Origin: Gammaproteobacteria bacterium
Lineage (GTDB): Bacteria > Pseudomonadota > Gammaproteobacteria > GCA-001735895
Direction of reading: 5' to 3'
Length of the DNA: 38,823 bases
Assembly (NCBI GenBank): GCA_030595795.1
Contig: JAUVCH010000025.1
Coordinates: 1 to 38,823 of the forward strand
Below are positions 8,022 through 15,624 of the stretch, one piece after another; position 1 is the first letter of the stretch, and every line of letters begins with the position of its first letter. Under the pieces are notes generated by a model. That model did not search any database and was not told the DNA's origin. It worked only from the letters and a program-made list of their open reading frames with translations. The translations under genes and the position numbers were made by a program.

Positions 8022-9428
8022 ATGGCTCAGTTGACAGCATCCGTTCAACTCGCGAGTATGATAGTCATGAATGAAGCCTTCACTCAACCGCTCGATTTGA
8101 CAGGCTCCACAGTCGGGCTTATCTGCATTGTTATTTTTATCCTCGCTTATGCGCTGGTAATGGCTGAGGAATTTACGCTGTTACGCAAGTCCAAACCAGT
8201 GATCATTGCGGCTGGTGCGATCTGGGCCATCATTGCCTGGACTTATCAGAATTACCCCGGACTCGAGGCACTTCCAGAAAAGGCGATTCGTCATAATTTG
8301 CTCGAATATACCGAGCTCATGCTATTTCTGCTAGCGGCGATGACTTATATCAATGCGATGCAAGAGCGAAATGTCTTCGAAGCCTTGCGTTCTCGCCTGG
8401 TCAACGCCGGCTTCGGCTTTCGCGCACTTTTCTGGATTACTGGCATTCTGGCTTTTTTTATCTCGCCCATCGCCGATAACCTGACCACCGCTTTATTGAT
8501 GTGTGCAGTAGTACTAGCCGTCGGCGGTGATAACAACCGATTCGTGTTGCTGGCCAGCATCAATATAGTCGTCGCAGCGAACGCCGGCGGGGCATTTTCT
8601 CCATTCGGTGACATTACCACTTTAATGGTCTGGCAAAAGGGTATTGTCGAGTTCGGCGATTTCTTTGTCCTGTTTATACCTTCAGTAGTGAATTATCTGG
8701 TGCCCGCCATCTTCATGCACTTTGCTGTACCGAACGAAAAGCCTCAGGTCGACAGGGAAAGTGTTCCAATGAAACGAGGTGCCCGCAGAATTATTATGCT
8801 TTTCCTGGCGACTATCGCAACCGCAGTTAGCTTCCATAATTTTCTCCATCTGCCGCCTGTCATCGGCATGCTCACCGGCCTTGGGTATTTGAAAGTATTT
8901 GGTTACTACCTCAAGGTGACGCACAAAAACGCTATGCCGTGTATGGACTCAAATTCCACCGATCCAGAAGTCGGCGATGTCGTACCCTTCGATGTGTTCA
9001 GACACGTCGCACGCGCCGAATGGGACACTCTGCTGTTCTTTTACGGCGTCGTATTATGCGTAGGCGGATTGGGTTTTCTGGGTTATCTGGCACTGGCTTC
9101 CGACATTATGTATACGCAATGGGGTGCTACCAATGCCAATATTGCGGTCGGCTTGCTATCCGCAGTTATCGATAACATCCCCGTGATGTTTGCGGTACTC
9201 ACCATGCTACCCGACATGTCACAGGGTCAATGGCTACTAGTCACCCTGACCGCCGGAGTCGGTGGCTCTCTTTTGTCGATTGGCTCTGCTGCCGGGGTTG
9301 CACTAATGGGACAGGCTCGCGGCAAATATACTTTCTTCGGCCATTTAAAGTGGGCCCCGGTGATCGCACTGGGTTATGCGGCCAGTATTCTGGTGCATCT
9401 GTGGCTGAATGCAGACCTGTTCAGTTGA
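8022..9428 (+). CDS. nhaD: NhaD-type sodium/proton antiporter
   Basis: This is an inner-membrane Na+/H+ exchanger for sodium extrusion and pH homeostasis. The protein has about 468 residues with a dozen hydrophobic segments. NhaD-family landmarks include ISPIADNLTTALLM, NAGGAFSPFGDITTLMVW, AEWDTLLFFYGV, SAVIDNIPVMFAVL and GGSLLSIGSAAGVALMG. An in-frame GTG at 8010 and ATGs at 8058 and 8067 are alternative starts; 8022 is preferred because GGTAAG lies 11 nt upstream. The intergenic space to the divergent TerB-like gene is about 30 nt, so both promoters overlap neighbouring coding DNA. Confidence 0.93.
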   Translation: MAQLTASVQLASMIVMNEAFTQPLDLTGSTVGLICIVIFILAYALVMAEEFTLLRKSKPVIIAAGAIWAIIAWTYQNYPGLEALPEKAIRHNLLEYTELMLFLLAAMTYINAMQERNVFEALRSRLVNAGFGFRALFWITGILAFFISPIADNLTTALLMCAVVLAVGGDNNRFVLLASINIVVAANAGGAFSPFGDITTLMVWQKGIVEFGDFFVLFIPSVVNYLVPAIFMHFAVPNEKPQVDRESVPMKRGARRIIMLFLATIATAVSFHNFLHLPPVIGMLTGLGYLKVFGYYLKVTHKNAMPCMDSNSTDPEVGDVVPFDVFRHVARAEWDTLLFFYGVVLCVGGLGFLGYLALASDIMYTQWGATNANIAVGLLSAVIDNIPVMFAVLTMLPDMSQGQWLLVTLTAGVGGSLLSIGSAAGVALMGQARGKYTFFGHLKWAPVIALGYAASILVHLWLNADLFS

Positions 9429-9469
9429 CCAAAAACCCCTTGCCATAAGATATAACTCGCTATATGGTT

Positions 9470-9664
9470 CGCGGCTTGAAGGTGTCCACAGCAGTGGATT
9501 AAACGGGAAGTCGGTGCGATTAGTCATTTCAATCAATTCCGACGCTGCCCCCGCAACGGTAAACAGAGAGTGCGTCATGCATACCACTGAGCGAAAGCTC
9601 GGGAAGGTTTGATGCCACAAGGTTAGAATTCTGATCGATCTGTGAGCCCGGAGACCGGCCTTCA
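9470..9664 (+). ncRNA. Cobalamin riboswitch
   Basis: Conserved AdoCbl-aptamer blocks occur in order: GCGGCTTGAAGGTG at the start, TTAAACGGGAAGTCGGTGCG, the B12-box core GACGCTGCCCCCGCAACGG, and the closing TGAGCCCGGAGACCGGCC. The element lies between nhaD and a TonB-dependent receptor on the same strand, so excess cobalamin should lower receptor synthesis. A small hairpin GGCAC/GTGCC (about 9754-9768), 3 nt before the Shine-Dalgarno GAGG, may be part of the expression platform. Boundaries are approximate. Confidence 0.95.
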
Positions 9665-9778
9665 TGAAAAATGATATTACGGTGGGTATTATCGGGGTTT
9701 AAATTCTTTTTGCCCTCACGCCGCCGTTTTATTTCCCTGTTATTAGTTTTACAGGCACGGGCGGTGCCAGAGGTTAAA

Positions 9779-11734
9779 ATGTCAAAACCGTATTTAAAAG
9801 CGGCTGTTCCAGCCGTGATTGCCATATCTTTATTTACTTCGGCTTATGCTGACGAGCATGATCCGATGGTGATTGTTATTACCCCTTCAGCTATTGAACA
9901 ACCGCGGAGTGAGGCTATCACTACGCTTACCGTAATCGAACAATCTACTATAGAAGAGTCGAATGCGAACTCGGTGGCCGAATTACTGCGAGGCCAGGCG
10001 GGCTTACACGTTAGCGATTTCTTTGGCGATGGTAGTCAGGCCACGGTCGATTTACGTGGTTTTGGTCCCACTGCTACCAGCAACACGCTGATTTTACTCG
10101 ATGGTCGCCCGTTGAATAATTCATCCGACAGTGCCCCGCCCGACTTATCTGTCATCGATATTGACGACGTTGCCCAGATCGAGATTCTACAGGGCAGTGG
10201 TGGCGTTCTTTACGGTAACCAGGCCGTTGGCGGTGTCATCAATATTATTCGTAAAAAGTTTACCGAGGATAGTGCCAGTGTTAGCGTGGGTGCGGGTAGT
10301 TTCAGCGCTTCACGTCTAAATGCATCGTTTAAAAAGGTATTGGGGCGAACCAGGCTCTCGGCTACCGTGTCGGATACACAGACCGACAACTATCGTGATA
10401 ACAATGAAACCGAAAACCAGCGTCTATCTTTAAAAGCAGAAACGAGGCATAGCAGTTTTGACAGTTACGTCGAATTAGAAACGATTAAGGCTGACATTCA
10501 AACACCCGGCGCATTATTGCAGGCAGAGATGGATACAGATCGAACTCAGTCCCTGTCCTTTTATGAGGATGATTTCTTTGCAACCGATACCGACATGCTT
10601 CGTATCGGTATTAATAAGAATCTGGATGAGTCGCGTTCGTTCAATATCGACTATTCCAATCGCATCACCGATCGGGAATTTATTCAGACATTTCGCCCCT
10701 TCCCAGGATCTTTAACTACACAGGATCGCGACACGAAGACTTTATCTGCAAAGTACCTGGTCAATCCAATGGTTGCCAAAAGCTATTCCAGCCTTCTGTT
10801 TGGTTTTAATCTGAACCAGACCGACTATGAACTAGTGTCGACGTTTGGACCTCAGGCCATCGACCAGACCATTCAGGATTTATATGCTTCGAGCGAATGG
10901 GCTTTAGGTGAATCCAGCCAGATTAATGCAGGTGTACGTTATAGCGATCAGCAATCTGAAGTTGCCGCTGATGACTTCGACGACTCGGTTACAGTATTCA
11001 GCCTCGGCTATACCTGGCGCCAGCAAGACCTGAAAGTCTTCGTCCGAGCCGACCAAAACTATCGTTTTCCGACAGTTGAGGAACATACCAACGTACCGTT
11101 TGGCGATCCTCCTGGTTTATTAACTCAGGAAGGTGTATCTCTCGAAATTGGTACAGAATATCGACGTGGCCAGAGCCGTTATAGAGCGACTCTATATTCG
11201 ATCGACCTGGATAACGAAATCGCATTTGATTCGTCTGGTTTCTCCAATTTGAATCTCGATAAAACCAGTCGTGAAGGCGTGATACTCGAAGCATCGAACC
11301 AGTGGTCGAAGGCTGTGAATACCCGTATCAGCATTACCGTACTCGATGCCGAAATTACTGACGGTACTTTTGAAGGCAGTAACCTGCCATTGGTGCCAGA
11401 ACAGACAATACGCCTGGATACGACTTATCGGTATAGCCCTGCATTATCACTCGGCCTCGAAGTCATTGCCGTCGATGAGCAGGTTTTTGGTGGCGATTTT
11501 GATAATCAGTTATCGCTTCTGCCATCCTACGAAGTGGTCAACGCTCATGTATCGTACGATTATATGAATTGGGATTTCGCCTTTAGAGTGAATAACCTGC
11601 TGGATGAAGAATACAGCGAGTTCGGCAGCCAGTTTACCGACTTTGATCCGGTAACTTTCGCACCTACTAACTTCGAAGCCTTCTATCCATCCCCAGAAAG
11701 AAACTTCTGGCTAAGCGCTAAATATAATTTTTAG
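9779..11734 (+). CDS. btuB: BtuB-like TonB-dependent cobalamin receptor
   Basis: This outer-membrane gated barrel imports vitamin B12 or a related corrinoid using TonB energy. The 651-residue protein starts with a signal peptide (MSKPYLKAAVPAVIAISLFT, cut near SAYA|DEHD). A TonB-box-like stretch MVIVITPS follows, then the plug (VAELLRGQAGLHVSDF, VDLRGFGPTATSNTLILLDG, GSGGVLYGNQAVGGVINII) and a beta-barrel ending in Phe (FWLSAKYNF). An in-frame ATG exists at 9671, but the ATG at 9779 has GAGG 5 nt upstream and gives a clean signal peptide. Control by the upstream cobalamin riboswitch supports the B12 assignment over iron-siderophore receptors. Confidence 0.92.
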   Translation: MSKPYLKAAVPAVIAISLFTSAYADEHDPMVIVITPSAIEQPRSEAITTLTVIEQSTIEESNANSVAELLRGQAGLHVSDFFGDGSQATVDLRGFGPTATSNTLILLDGRPLNNSSDSAPPDLSVIDIDDVAQIEILQGSGGVLYGNQAVGGVINIIRKKFTEDSASVSVGAGSFSASRLNASFKKVLGRTRLSATVSDTQTDNYRDNNETENQRLSLKAETRHSSFDSYVELETIKADIQTPGALLQAEMDTDRTQSLSFYEDDFFATDTDMLRIGINKNLDESRSFNIDYSNRITDREFIQTFRPFPGSLTTQDRDTKTLSAKYLVNPMVAKSYSSLLFGFNLNQTDYELVSTFGPQAIDQTIQDLYASSEWALGESSQINAGVRYSDQQSEVAADDFDDSVTVFSLGYTWRQQDLKVFVRADQNYRFPTVEEHTNVPFGDPPGLLTQEGVSLEIGTEYRRGQSRYRATLYSIDLDNEIAFDSSGFSNLNLDKTSREGVILEASNQWSKAVNTRISITVLDAEITDGTFEGSNLPLVPEQTIRLDTTYRYSPALSLGLEVIAVDEQVFGGDFDNQLSLLPSYEVVNAHVSYDYMNWDFAFRVNNLLDEEYSEFGSQFTDFDPVTFAPTNFEAFYPSPERNFWLSAKYNF

Positions 11735-11752
11735 TCGTTGAATCTAGTCCCG

Positions 11753-11780
11753 GTGTCGGAGTCATATATGACTCCGACAC
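11753..11780 (+). terminator. Perfect 28-bp palindrome after btuB, probable shared terminator
   Basis: A perfect 14+14 palindrome beginning GTGTCGGAGTCATA sits 18 nt past the btuB stop and just before the convergent yoeB stop. A T-run follows after about 10 nt on the plus strand (CATTTTTC). The position between convergent genes and the stem strength suggest a bidirectional terminator, although the U-tract is displaced. Confidence 0.6.
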
Positions 11781-11787
11781 TCCTGGT

Positions 11788-12054
11788 TCATTTTTCATAG
11801 TGATATCGACAAGAAATAATGGTTAGGCGATTATTTTCTACTATGTAAACCAAACGGTTGCTTTCATCGATACGACGAGACCAAAAGCCTGACAAATTTT
11901 CCTTTAATGGCTCTGGCTTACCTATACCTTCAAATGGATTTCGCTGCGTATCCATAATTAATTTGTTGATCCGTTTTAAGGTATTTTTATCCTGTCCTTG
12001 CCAGTAAACATAATCTTTCCAGGCCTCCAGAGTCCATACCAATATTTCAGTCAT
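11788..12054 (-). CDS. yoeB: YoeB mRNA-interferase toxin
   Basis: This ribosome-dependent mRNase has 88 residues and is a very close match to the E. coli toxin over its length: EAWKDYVYWQGQDKNTLKRI, PFEGIGKPEPLKENLSGFWS, RLVYIVENN and the C-terminal CRYHYEK. The catalytic Glu of the EPLK region, the Arg in the FWSRRI/NRLVY region and the C-terminal His are present. Its start overlaps the yefM stop by 8 nt, the usual coupled arrangement. Confidence 0.96.
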   Translation of the reverse strand: MTEILVWTLEAWKDYVYWQGQDKNTLKRINKLIMDTQRNPFEGIGKPEPLKENLSGFWSRRIDESNRLVYIVENNRLTIISCRYHYEK

Positions 12055-12301
12055 CTACCAACTCATGATTTTCAATCTCTCCAATTCGATACTGATTAAT
12101 TGACCGGGCCAGATGCATTGCATTGGCCGGACTCTTTAATAGATGCACGGTTTCCATTAAGCCATTGAAGTTATCGAGGGACATGACAACAGCGTCAGCA
12201 GCATCGCGTCGAGAGATAACAGTATAGTCAGAATCTTCAACTACCTGATCTAAAACGCTTTTCAGTTTATTCCTGGCTTCAGAAAAATTTACAACTCTCA
12301 T
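12047..12301 (-). CDS. yefM: YefM antitoxin (Phd/YefM family)
   Basis: This 84-residue antitoxin neutralises YoeB and represses the operon. The Phd/YefM fold starts MRVVNFSEARNKLKSVLDQV and continues YTVISRRDAADAVVMSLDNFN; the acidic C-terminal tail should wrap the toxin. An in-frame ATG 16 codons upstream exists, but the ATG at 12301 has GAAGG 8 nt before it and gives the normal family start. TGTACA motifs lie immediately upstream. Confidence 0.95.
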   Translation of the reverse strand: MRVVNFSEARNKLKSVLDQVVEDSDYTVISRRDAADAVVMSLDNFNGLMETVHLLKSPANAMHLARSINQYRIGEIENHELVDD

Positions 12302-12315
12302 AATTTGAACCTTCA

Positions 12316-12348
12316 TGTACAATATAACGAACAAGTATAACTTGTACA
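12316..12348 (-). promoter_or_regulatory. Candidate YefM operator (two TGTACA cores)
   Basis: Two TGTACA palindromes (12316-12321 and 12343-12348), 27 bp apart centre to centre, lie upstream of yefM. The E. coli YefM-YoeB repressor recognises palindromes with the same TGTACA core, there spaced 12 bp. The sequence between them is A/T-rich and would hold the promoter. Confidence 0.65.
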
Positions 12349-12416
12349 TATAGTTGTGCGAGTCTAAGTTTGATATCTAAAATCAAAACCTCAAATTCGC
12401 TCGTTGCAATTATTTA

Positions 12417-12489
12417 TTGTGCAATGCAACATTTTTCTTGACAGGCCTTCATTTAACTCCTATATTGACTTCATTGTTGCAGTGCAACA
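12417..12489 (+). promoter_or_regulatory. Phasin promoter flanked by two PhaR-type boxes
   Basis: A near-consensus sigma70 promoter is present: TTGACA at 12438-12443, a 17-bp spacer, and TATATT at 12461-12466. Box 1, TTGTGCAATGCAACA (12417-12431), ends 6 bp before the -35. Box 2, TGTTGCAGTGCAACA (12475-12489), is a perfect 7-1-7 palindrome at the expected transcription start. Near-identical boxes occur at the phaEC/phaR and phaB2 promoters, so PhaR repression relieved by PHA granules is the likely control. Confidence 0.8.
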
Positions 12490-12534
12490 TCAATTTTTGA
12501 CATTTATCATTATCGTTTGAAAGAGGAAATACTC

Positions 12535-12921
12535 ATGTACGAAGATTTCGTGAAATTAGCACAGGAAAGCCTTAAGCCTGTCATGAAACTGGCCGAGAAC
12601 AACACAGCTTTGGCAGTTAACCTGCTGAAAAGCCAGTCTGAGAAGACCGCTGAATTGATGCAGTCTAACCTGTCACACTTGCAAGCTCTGGCTGCAACCA
12701 AAGACCTGAACGAAGCCGTTGCATTGCAACAGAAGTATGCTGAAGTTCTGGGTGAAAAATTCCAGACTGCCAGTAAAGAAAATACTGTTGCAGTAGAATC
12801 TGCCATGACCGAAGCCGGTAAGGTATTCGAAGGTTCGTTGGCGGAAGTACAGGCCCAGGCTAGGAAAACTGCAGAAAAGATTGAAAAGGAAATGAACAAG
12901 GCTGCAAAGAAGGCTGCTTAG
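12535..12921 (+). CDS. phaP: Phasin, PHA granule-associated protein
   Basis: This 128-residue, almost entirely helical amphipathic protein fits the phasin family. It starts MYEDFVKLAQESLKPVMKLA, continues with NLLKSQSEKTAELMQSNLSH and a long Ala/Glu/Lys helix, and ends with a basic tail KEMNKAAKKAA. Phasins coat polyhydroxyalkanoate granules and control their number and size. The ATG at 12535 follows AGAGGAAA, a strong ribosome-binding site; a TTG 6 codons earlier is rejected. The gene precedes phaA-phaB1 and has its own strong promoter with PhaR-type boxes. Two stem-loops follow it, consistent with high, separately terminated expression. Confidence 0.88.
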   Translation: MYEDFVKLAQESLKPVMKLAENNTALAVNLLKSQSEKTAELMQSNLSHLQALAATKDLNEAVALQQKYAEVLGEKFQTASKENTVAVESAMTEAGKVFEGSLAEVQAQARKTAEKIEKEMNKAAKKAA

Positions 12922-12936
12922 TTAACTGTTTATCCT

Positions 12937-12965
12937 GACTGCTACGGTTTTCAATTGTAGCAGTC
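12937..12965 (+). terminator. First stem-loop after the phasin gene
   Basis: A 9-bp stem GACTGCTAC/GTAGCAGTC with an 11-nt loop begins 15 nt past the phasin stop. No U-run follows directly, so it may act as a transcript-stabilising 3' hairpin in tandem with the terminator at 12993-13027. Confidence 0.55.
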
Positions 12966-12992
12966 ACTCCTCCTCGCTGTTTACAGTGTTTT

Positions 12993-13027
12993 AGCCCGGC
13001 TTATTATTTAAGTCCGGGCTTTTTTTT
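12993..13027 (+). terminator. Strong terminator between phasin and phaA
   Basis: The stem AGCCCGG/CCGGGCT has a 14-nt A/T-rich loop and is followed by a run of eight T (13020-13027). The T-run leads directly into the phaA Shine-Dalgarno (AGGAAA) and its start at 13039. No promoter fits between terminator and gene, so phaA must be reached by read-through or from a promoter inside this region. Confidence 0.85.
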
Positions 13028-13038
13028 AGGAAATAATT

Positions 13039-14217
13039 ATGACAAACGTAGTAATAGTTGATGCAGTACGTACACCCATCGGCGCATTTGGTGGCGCTTT
13101 GGCATCAATTCCAGCTCCTCAAATGGGTGCATTAGTCATTAAGGCTTTACTCGAAAGAACTGGCGTCGCAGCCGATCAAATCGACGAAGTCATTTTAGGC
13201 CAGGTTTTAACCGCAGGTAGCGGACAGAATCCGGCTCGTCAGTCGGTTATCCACGCCGGATTACCCAAAGAATGCCCCGCAATGACTATAAACAAGGTTT
13301 GCGGAAGTGGACTCAAGGCCGTACATCTTGCTGCGCAGGCGATTAAATGCGGCGACGCCGATATCGTCATCGCCGGCGGTCAGGAAAATATGAGCGCTTC
13401 ACCGCATGTATTGCCGAAATCGCGTGATGGTCAACGCATGGGTGACTGGAAGATGGTCGATAGCATGATTGTCGACGGATTATGGGATGCCTTCAATGAC
13501 TATCACATGGGTAATACCGCCGAAAATATAGCAAGACAATACAATCTTAGTCGTGAAGGCCAGGACGCATTTGCTACCGCATCACAAAACAAGGCCGAGC
13601 AGGCGCAAAGCGACAATGTCTTCCGGAACGAACTGGTATCGGTCGAAATTCCTCAACGTCGTGGTGATCCGATTGTGTTTGATCGTGATGAATATCCAAA
13701 AGCCGGTGTTACCGCCGAATCACTCACCAAACTGCGCCCAGCTTTTGATCGCGAAGGAACCGTGACTGCCGGTAATGCATCTGGACTCAACGATGGTGCC
13801 GCTGCACTACTGGTAATGAGCGAAGCAAAAGCCAACGAGCTTGGCTTAACTCCGCTGGCAACAATCAAGGCCTATAGTAGTGCTGGGGTTGATCCAGCCA
13901 TCATGGGAACCGGCCCTATACCAGCATCGAAGAAATGTCTGGGTAAAGCCGGATGGTCGGTAGGCGACCTGGATTTAATCGAGTCCAACGAAGCCTTTGC
14001 CGCGCAATCGATGTCAGTCAACCATGAAATGGGCTGGGATTTGTCGAAAGTAAATGTCAGCGGTGGCGCTATCGCACTTGGTCATCCTATTGGTGCCTCC
14101 GGTGCTCGCGTGCTAGTGACCCTGCTACACGGCATGAATCGACTCGACGCACATCGTGGCCTCGCTACCTTATGTATCGGTGGCGGACAGGGTGTTGCCA
14201 TTGCGGTAGAACGTTAA
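13039..14217 (+). CDS. phaA: Acetyl-CoA acetyltransferase (beta-ketothiolase)
   Basis: The enzyme condenses two acetyl-CoA to acetoacetyl-CoA, the first step of poly-3-hydroxybutyrate synthesis. The 392-residue length is standard for biosynthetic thiolases. The nucleophilic Cys88 is in [11 protein letters not shown], His349 in [17 protein letters not shown], and the second catalytic Cys379 in TLCIGGGQG. The ATG is preceded by AGGAAATAATT. It is followed after 53 nt by phaB1, and the phasin gene is upstream, a standard PHA-operon context. Confidence 0.96.
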   Translation: MTNVVIVDAVRTPIGAFGGALASIPAPQMGALVIKALLERTGVAADQIDEVILGQVLTAGSGQNPARQSVIHAGLPKECPAMTINKVCGSGLKAVHLAAQAIKCGDADIVIAGGQENMSASPHVLPKSRDGQRMGDWKMVDSMIVDGLWDAFNDYHMGNTAENIARQYNLSREGQDAFATASQNKAEQAQSDNVFRNELVSVEIPQRRGDPIVFDRDEYPKAGVTAESLTKLRPAFDREGTVTAGNASGLNDGAAALLVMSEAKANELGLTPLATIKAYSSAGVDPAIMGTGPIPASKKCLGKAGWSVGDLDLIESNEAFAAQSMSVNHEMGWDLSKVNVSGGAIALGHPIGASGARVLVTLLHGMNRLDAHRGLATLCIGGGQGVAIAVER

Positions 14218-14270
14218 GTATTTAATCCGTAATATTTGCGGATAAACATTAAATCAATGGAGACTATAAA

Positions 14271-14993
14271 GTGAGCAGAATAGCACTAGTAACAGGCGGC
14301 ACCCGGGGCATAGGTGAAGCAATCAGTCTGGCGTTGAAAGATGCCGGATATAACGTAATTGCAACCTACGCAGGTAATGACGACGCGGCGAAGAAATTCA
14401 CCGATCAAACAGGCATTAAGGCTTATAAATTTGATGTCGGTGACTACGAAGCCTGTCAGGTTACAGTTGCACAAATCGAAGGCGATGCCGGGCCAGTTGA
14501 AGTACTGATTAACAACGCAGGGATTACGCGTGATGGCACCATGCATAAAATGAATTACGAACAATGGCATGACGTTATACAGACCAATCTAACCTCCTGC
14601 TTTAACATGTGCCATGCGGTTCTTAATGGCATGCGTGAGCGTAATTTCGGACGTATCGTTAACATCGGCTCGATCAACGGACAGGCCGGTCAATACGGGC
14701 AGGTCAACTATGCCGCAGCGAAATCTGGCATTCATGGTTTTACCAAGGCACTGGCTCAGGAAGGCGCTGGTAAAGGCATTACCGTTAACGCCATCGCACC
14801 CGGTTATATCGCAACAGAAATGGTTCGTGCTGTGCCAGAAAACGTGCTGGAAAAAATTGTGGCACGAATTCCGGTCGGCCGTCTCGGTGAAGCCAGTGAA
14901 ATTGCGCGCGGTGTTGAGTTCCTGGTATCCGACAACGCCGGATTCATTACCGGATCAACGCTGTCGATTAACGGTGGTCAGCATATGTATTAA
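14271..14993 (+). CDS. phaB: Acetoacetyl-CoA reductase, copy 1
   Basis: This NADPH-type short-chain dehydrogenase of 240 residues reduces acetoacetyl-CoA to (R)-3-hydroxybutyryl-CoA. Visible are the Rossmann motif TGGTRGIG, the NNAGITRDGTMHKM segment typical of PhaB, the catalytic Ser in NIGSINGQAGQ, the YAAAK dyad, and the PG-loop APGYIATEMV. The start codon is GTG with GGAG 8 nt upstream; no in-frame ATG gives a complete Rossmann start. It is the last gene of the phasin-phaA-phaB1 run and is closed by a terminator. Confidence 0.95.
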   Translation: MSRIALVTGGTRGIGEAISLALKDAGYNVIATYAGNDDAAKKFTDQTGIKAYKFDVGDYEACQVTVAQIEGDAGPVEVLINNAGITRDGTMHKMNYEQWHDVIQTNLTSCFNMCHAVLNGMRERNFGRIVNIGSINGQAGQYGQVNYAAAKSGIHGFTKALAQEGAGKGITVNAIAPGYIATEMVRAVPENVLEKIVARIPVGRLGEASEIARGVEFLVSDNAGFITGSTLSINGGQHMY

Positions 14994-15017
14994 TCAGTCT
15001 TTGTTACTGATCTAAGG

Positions 15018-15047
15018 GCCGATCCTCGAAAGAGCATCGGCTTTTTT
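15018..15047 (+). terminator. Terminator after phaB1
   Basis: The stem GCCGAT/ATCGGC has an 11-12-nt loop containing CTCGAAAGAG and is followed by six T. It begins 24 nt past the phaB1 stop and touches the convergent thioesterase stop. Confidence 0.85.
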
Positions 15048-15459
15048 ATGTCCTTGGTGGAATCGAATAAGTCCCGGTAGCATGCGAGACGATATTGCCA
15101 TCGCTAAATACCGATACCTCGCTGATGGCAAGTCGCTTGCCGAGTTTGATTATCTTGCCTTCGGCAAACAGGTCCGTCTCGCCCGGTTTACGCAGGAAAT
15201 TGACATTAAAGCTGGTAGTCACCGCCAGTTTAGCCTCGCCCAACAGGCTAAGCACTACGGCATACATGCAGGCATCGGACAGCGCCATCATATGCGGTCC
15301 GGCGATAGTGCCGCCGGGACGTAAGGAATTTGCTTTAAATGGCAGTTTGAGTACGGCTTTACCGGCTTCGATGCTTTCCAGCACCATGCCGACCTCGTCA
15401 GCCCAGGGGAGTTCCGTCCTGATTATTTCGTTGAATGCTTTTACTGAGATTTTGCTCAT
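15046..15459 (-). CDS. PaaI-like hotdog-fold thioesterase
   Basis: The 137-residue protein has the hotdog architecture of PaaI/DUF4442-type acyl-CoA thioesterases: NSLRPGGTIAGPHMMALSDA (active-site loop and central helix), then TTSFNVNFLRKPGETD and a final strand HATGTYSIPPR. It would hydrolyse acyl-CoA in the cytoplasm, perhaps freeing CoA near the PHA pathway. That role is inferred only from position next to phaB1, with which it is convergent. Substrate is unknown. Confidence 0.8.
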   Translation of the reverse strand: MSKISVKAFNEIIRTELPWADEVGMVLESIEAGKAVLKLPFKANSLRPGGTIAGPHMMALSDACMYAVVLSLLGEAKLAVTTSFNVNFLRKPGETDLFAEGKIIKLGKRLAISEVSVFSDGNIVSHATGTYSIPPRT

Positions 15460-15557
15460 GGCTTTTCTTGTTTTTAATGGTTGAGGTATCTACTCAATGA
15501 TACTACGTAGGTGCAAGCAGGCTGAAACTTAACTGTCTTTCTGTCTACAAAGATATA

Positions 15558-15586
15558 CCGACATCTAAAATCCCCGATTGTATAAT
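15558..15586 (+). promoter_or_regulatory. Candidate promoter of the two-domain hydrolase-like gene
   Basis: CCGACA (15558-15563), a 17-bp spacer and a perfect TATAAT (15581-15586) precede the gene at 15625. Transcription would begin near 15593, which makes an upstream in-frame TTG at 15595 an unlikely start codon. Confidence 0.6.
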
Positions 15587-15624
15587 CTCTTGCTTTGTTA
15601 AACTTCCTGAAGAGGTTTAGGTTC

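Noticed and set aside
9671..9778. Earlier ATG for the BtuB-like receptor
   Set aside because: It would add 36 basic, unstructured residues before a clear signal peptide; the ATG at 9779 has a proper ribosome-binding site.
15595..15624. TTG start of the two-domain gene
   Set aside because: It would fall 2 nt after the predicted transcription start and give a poor signal peptide; the ATG at 15625 fits better.
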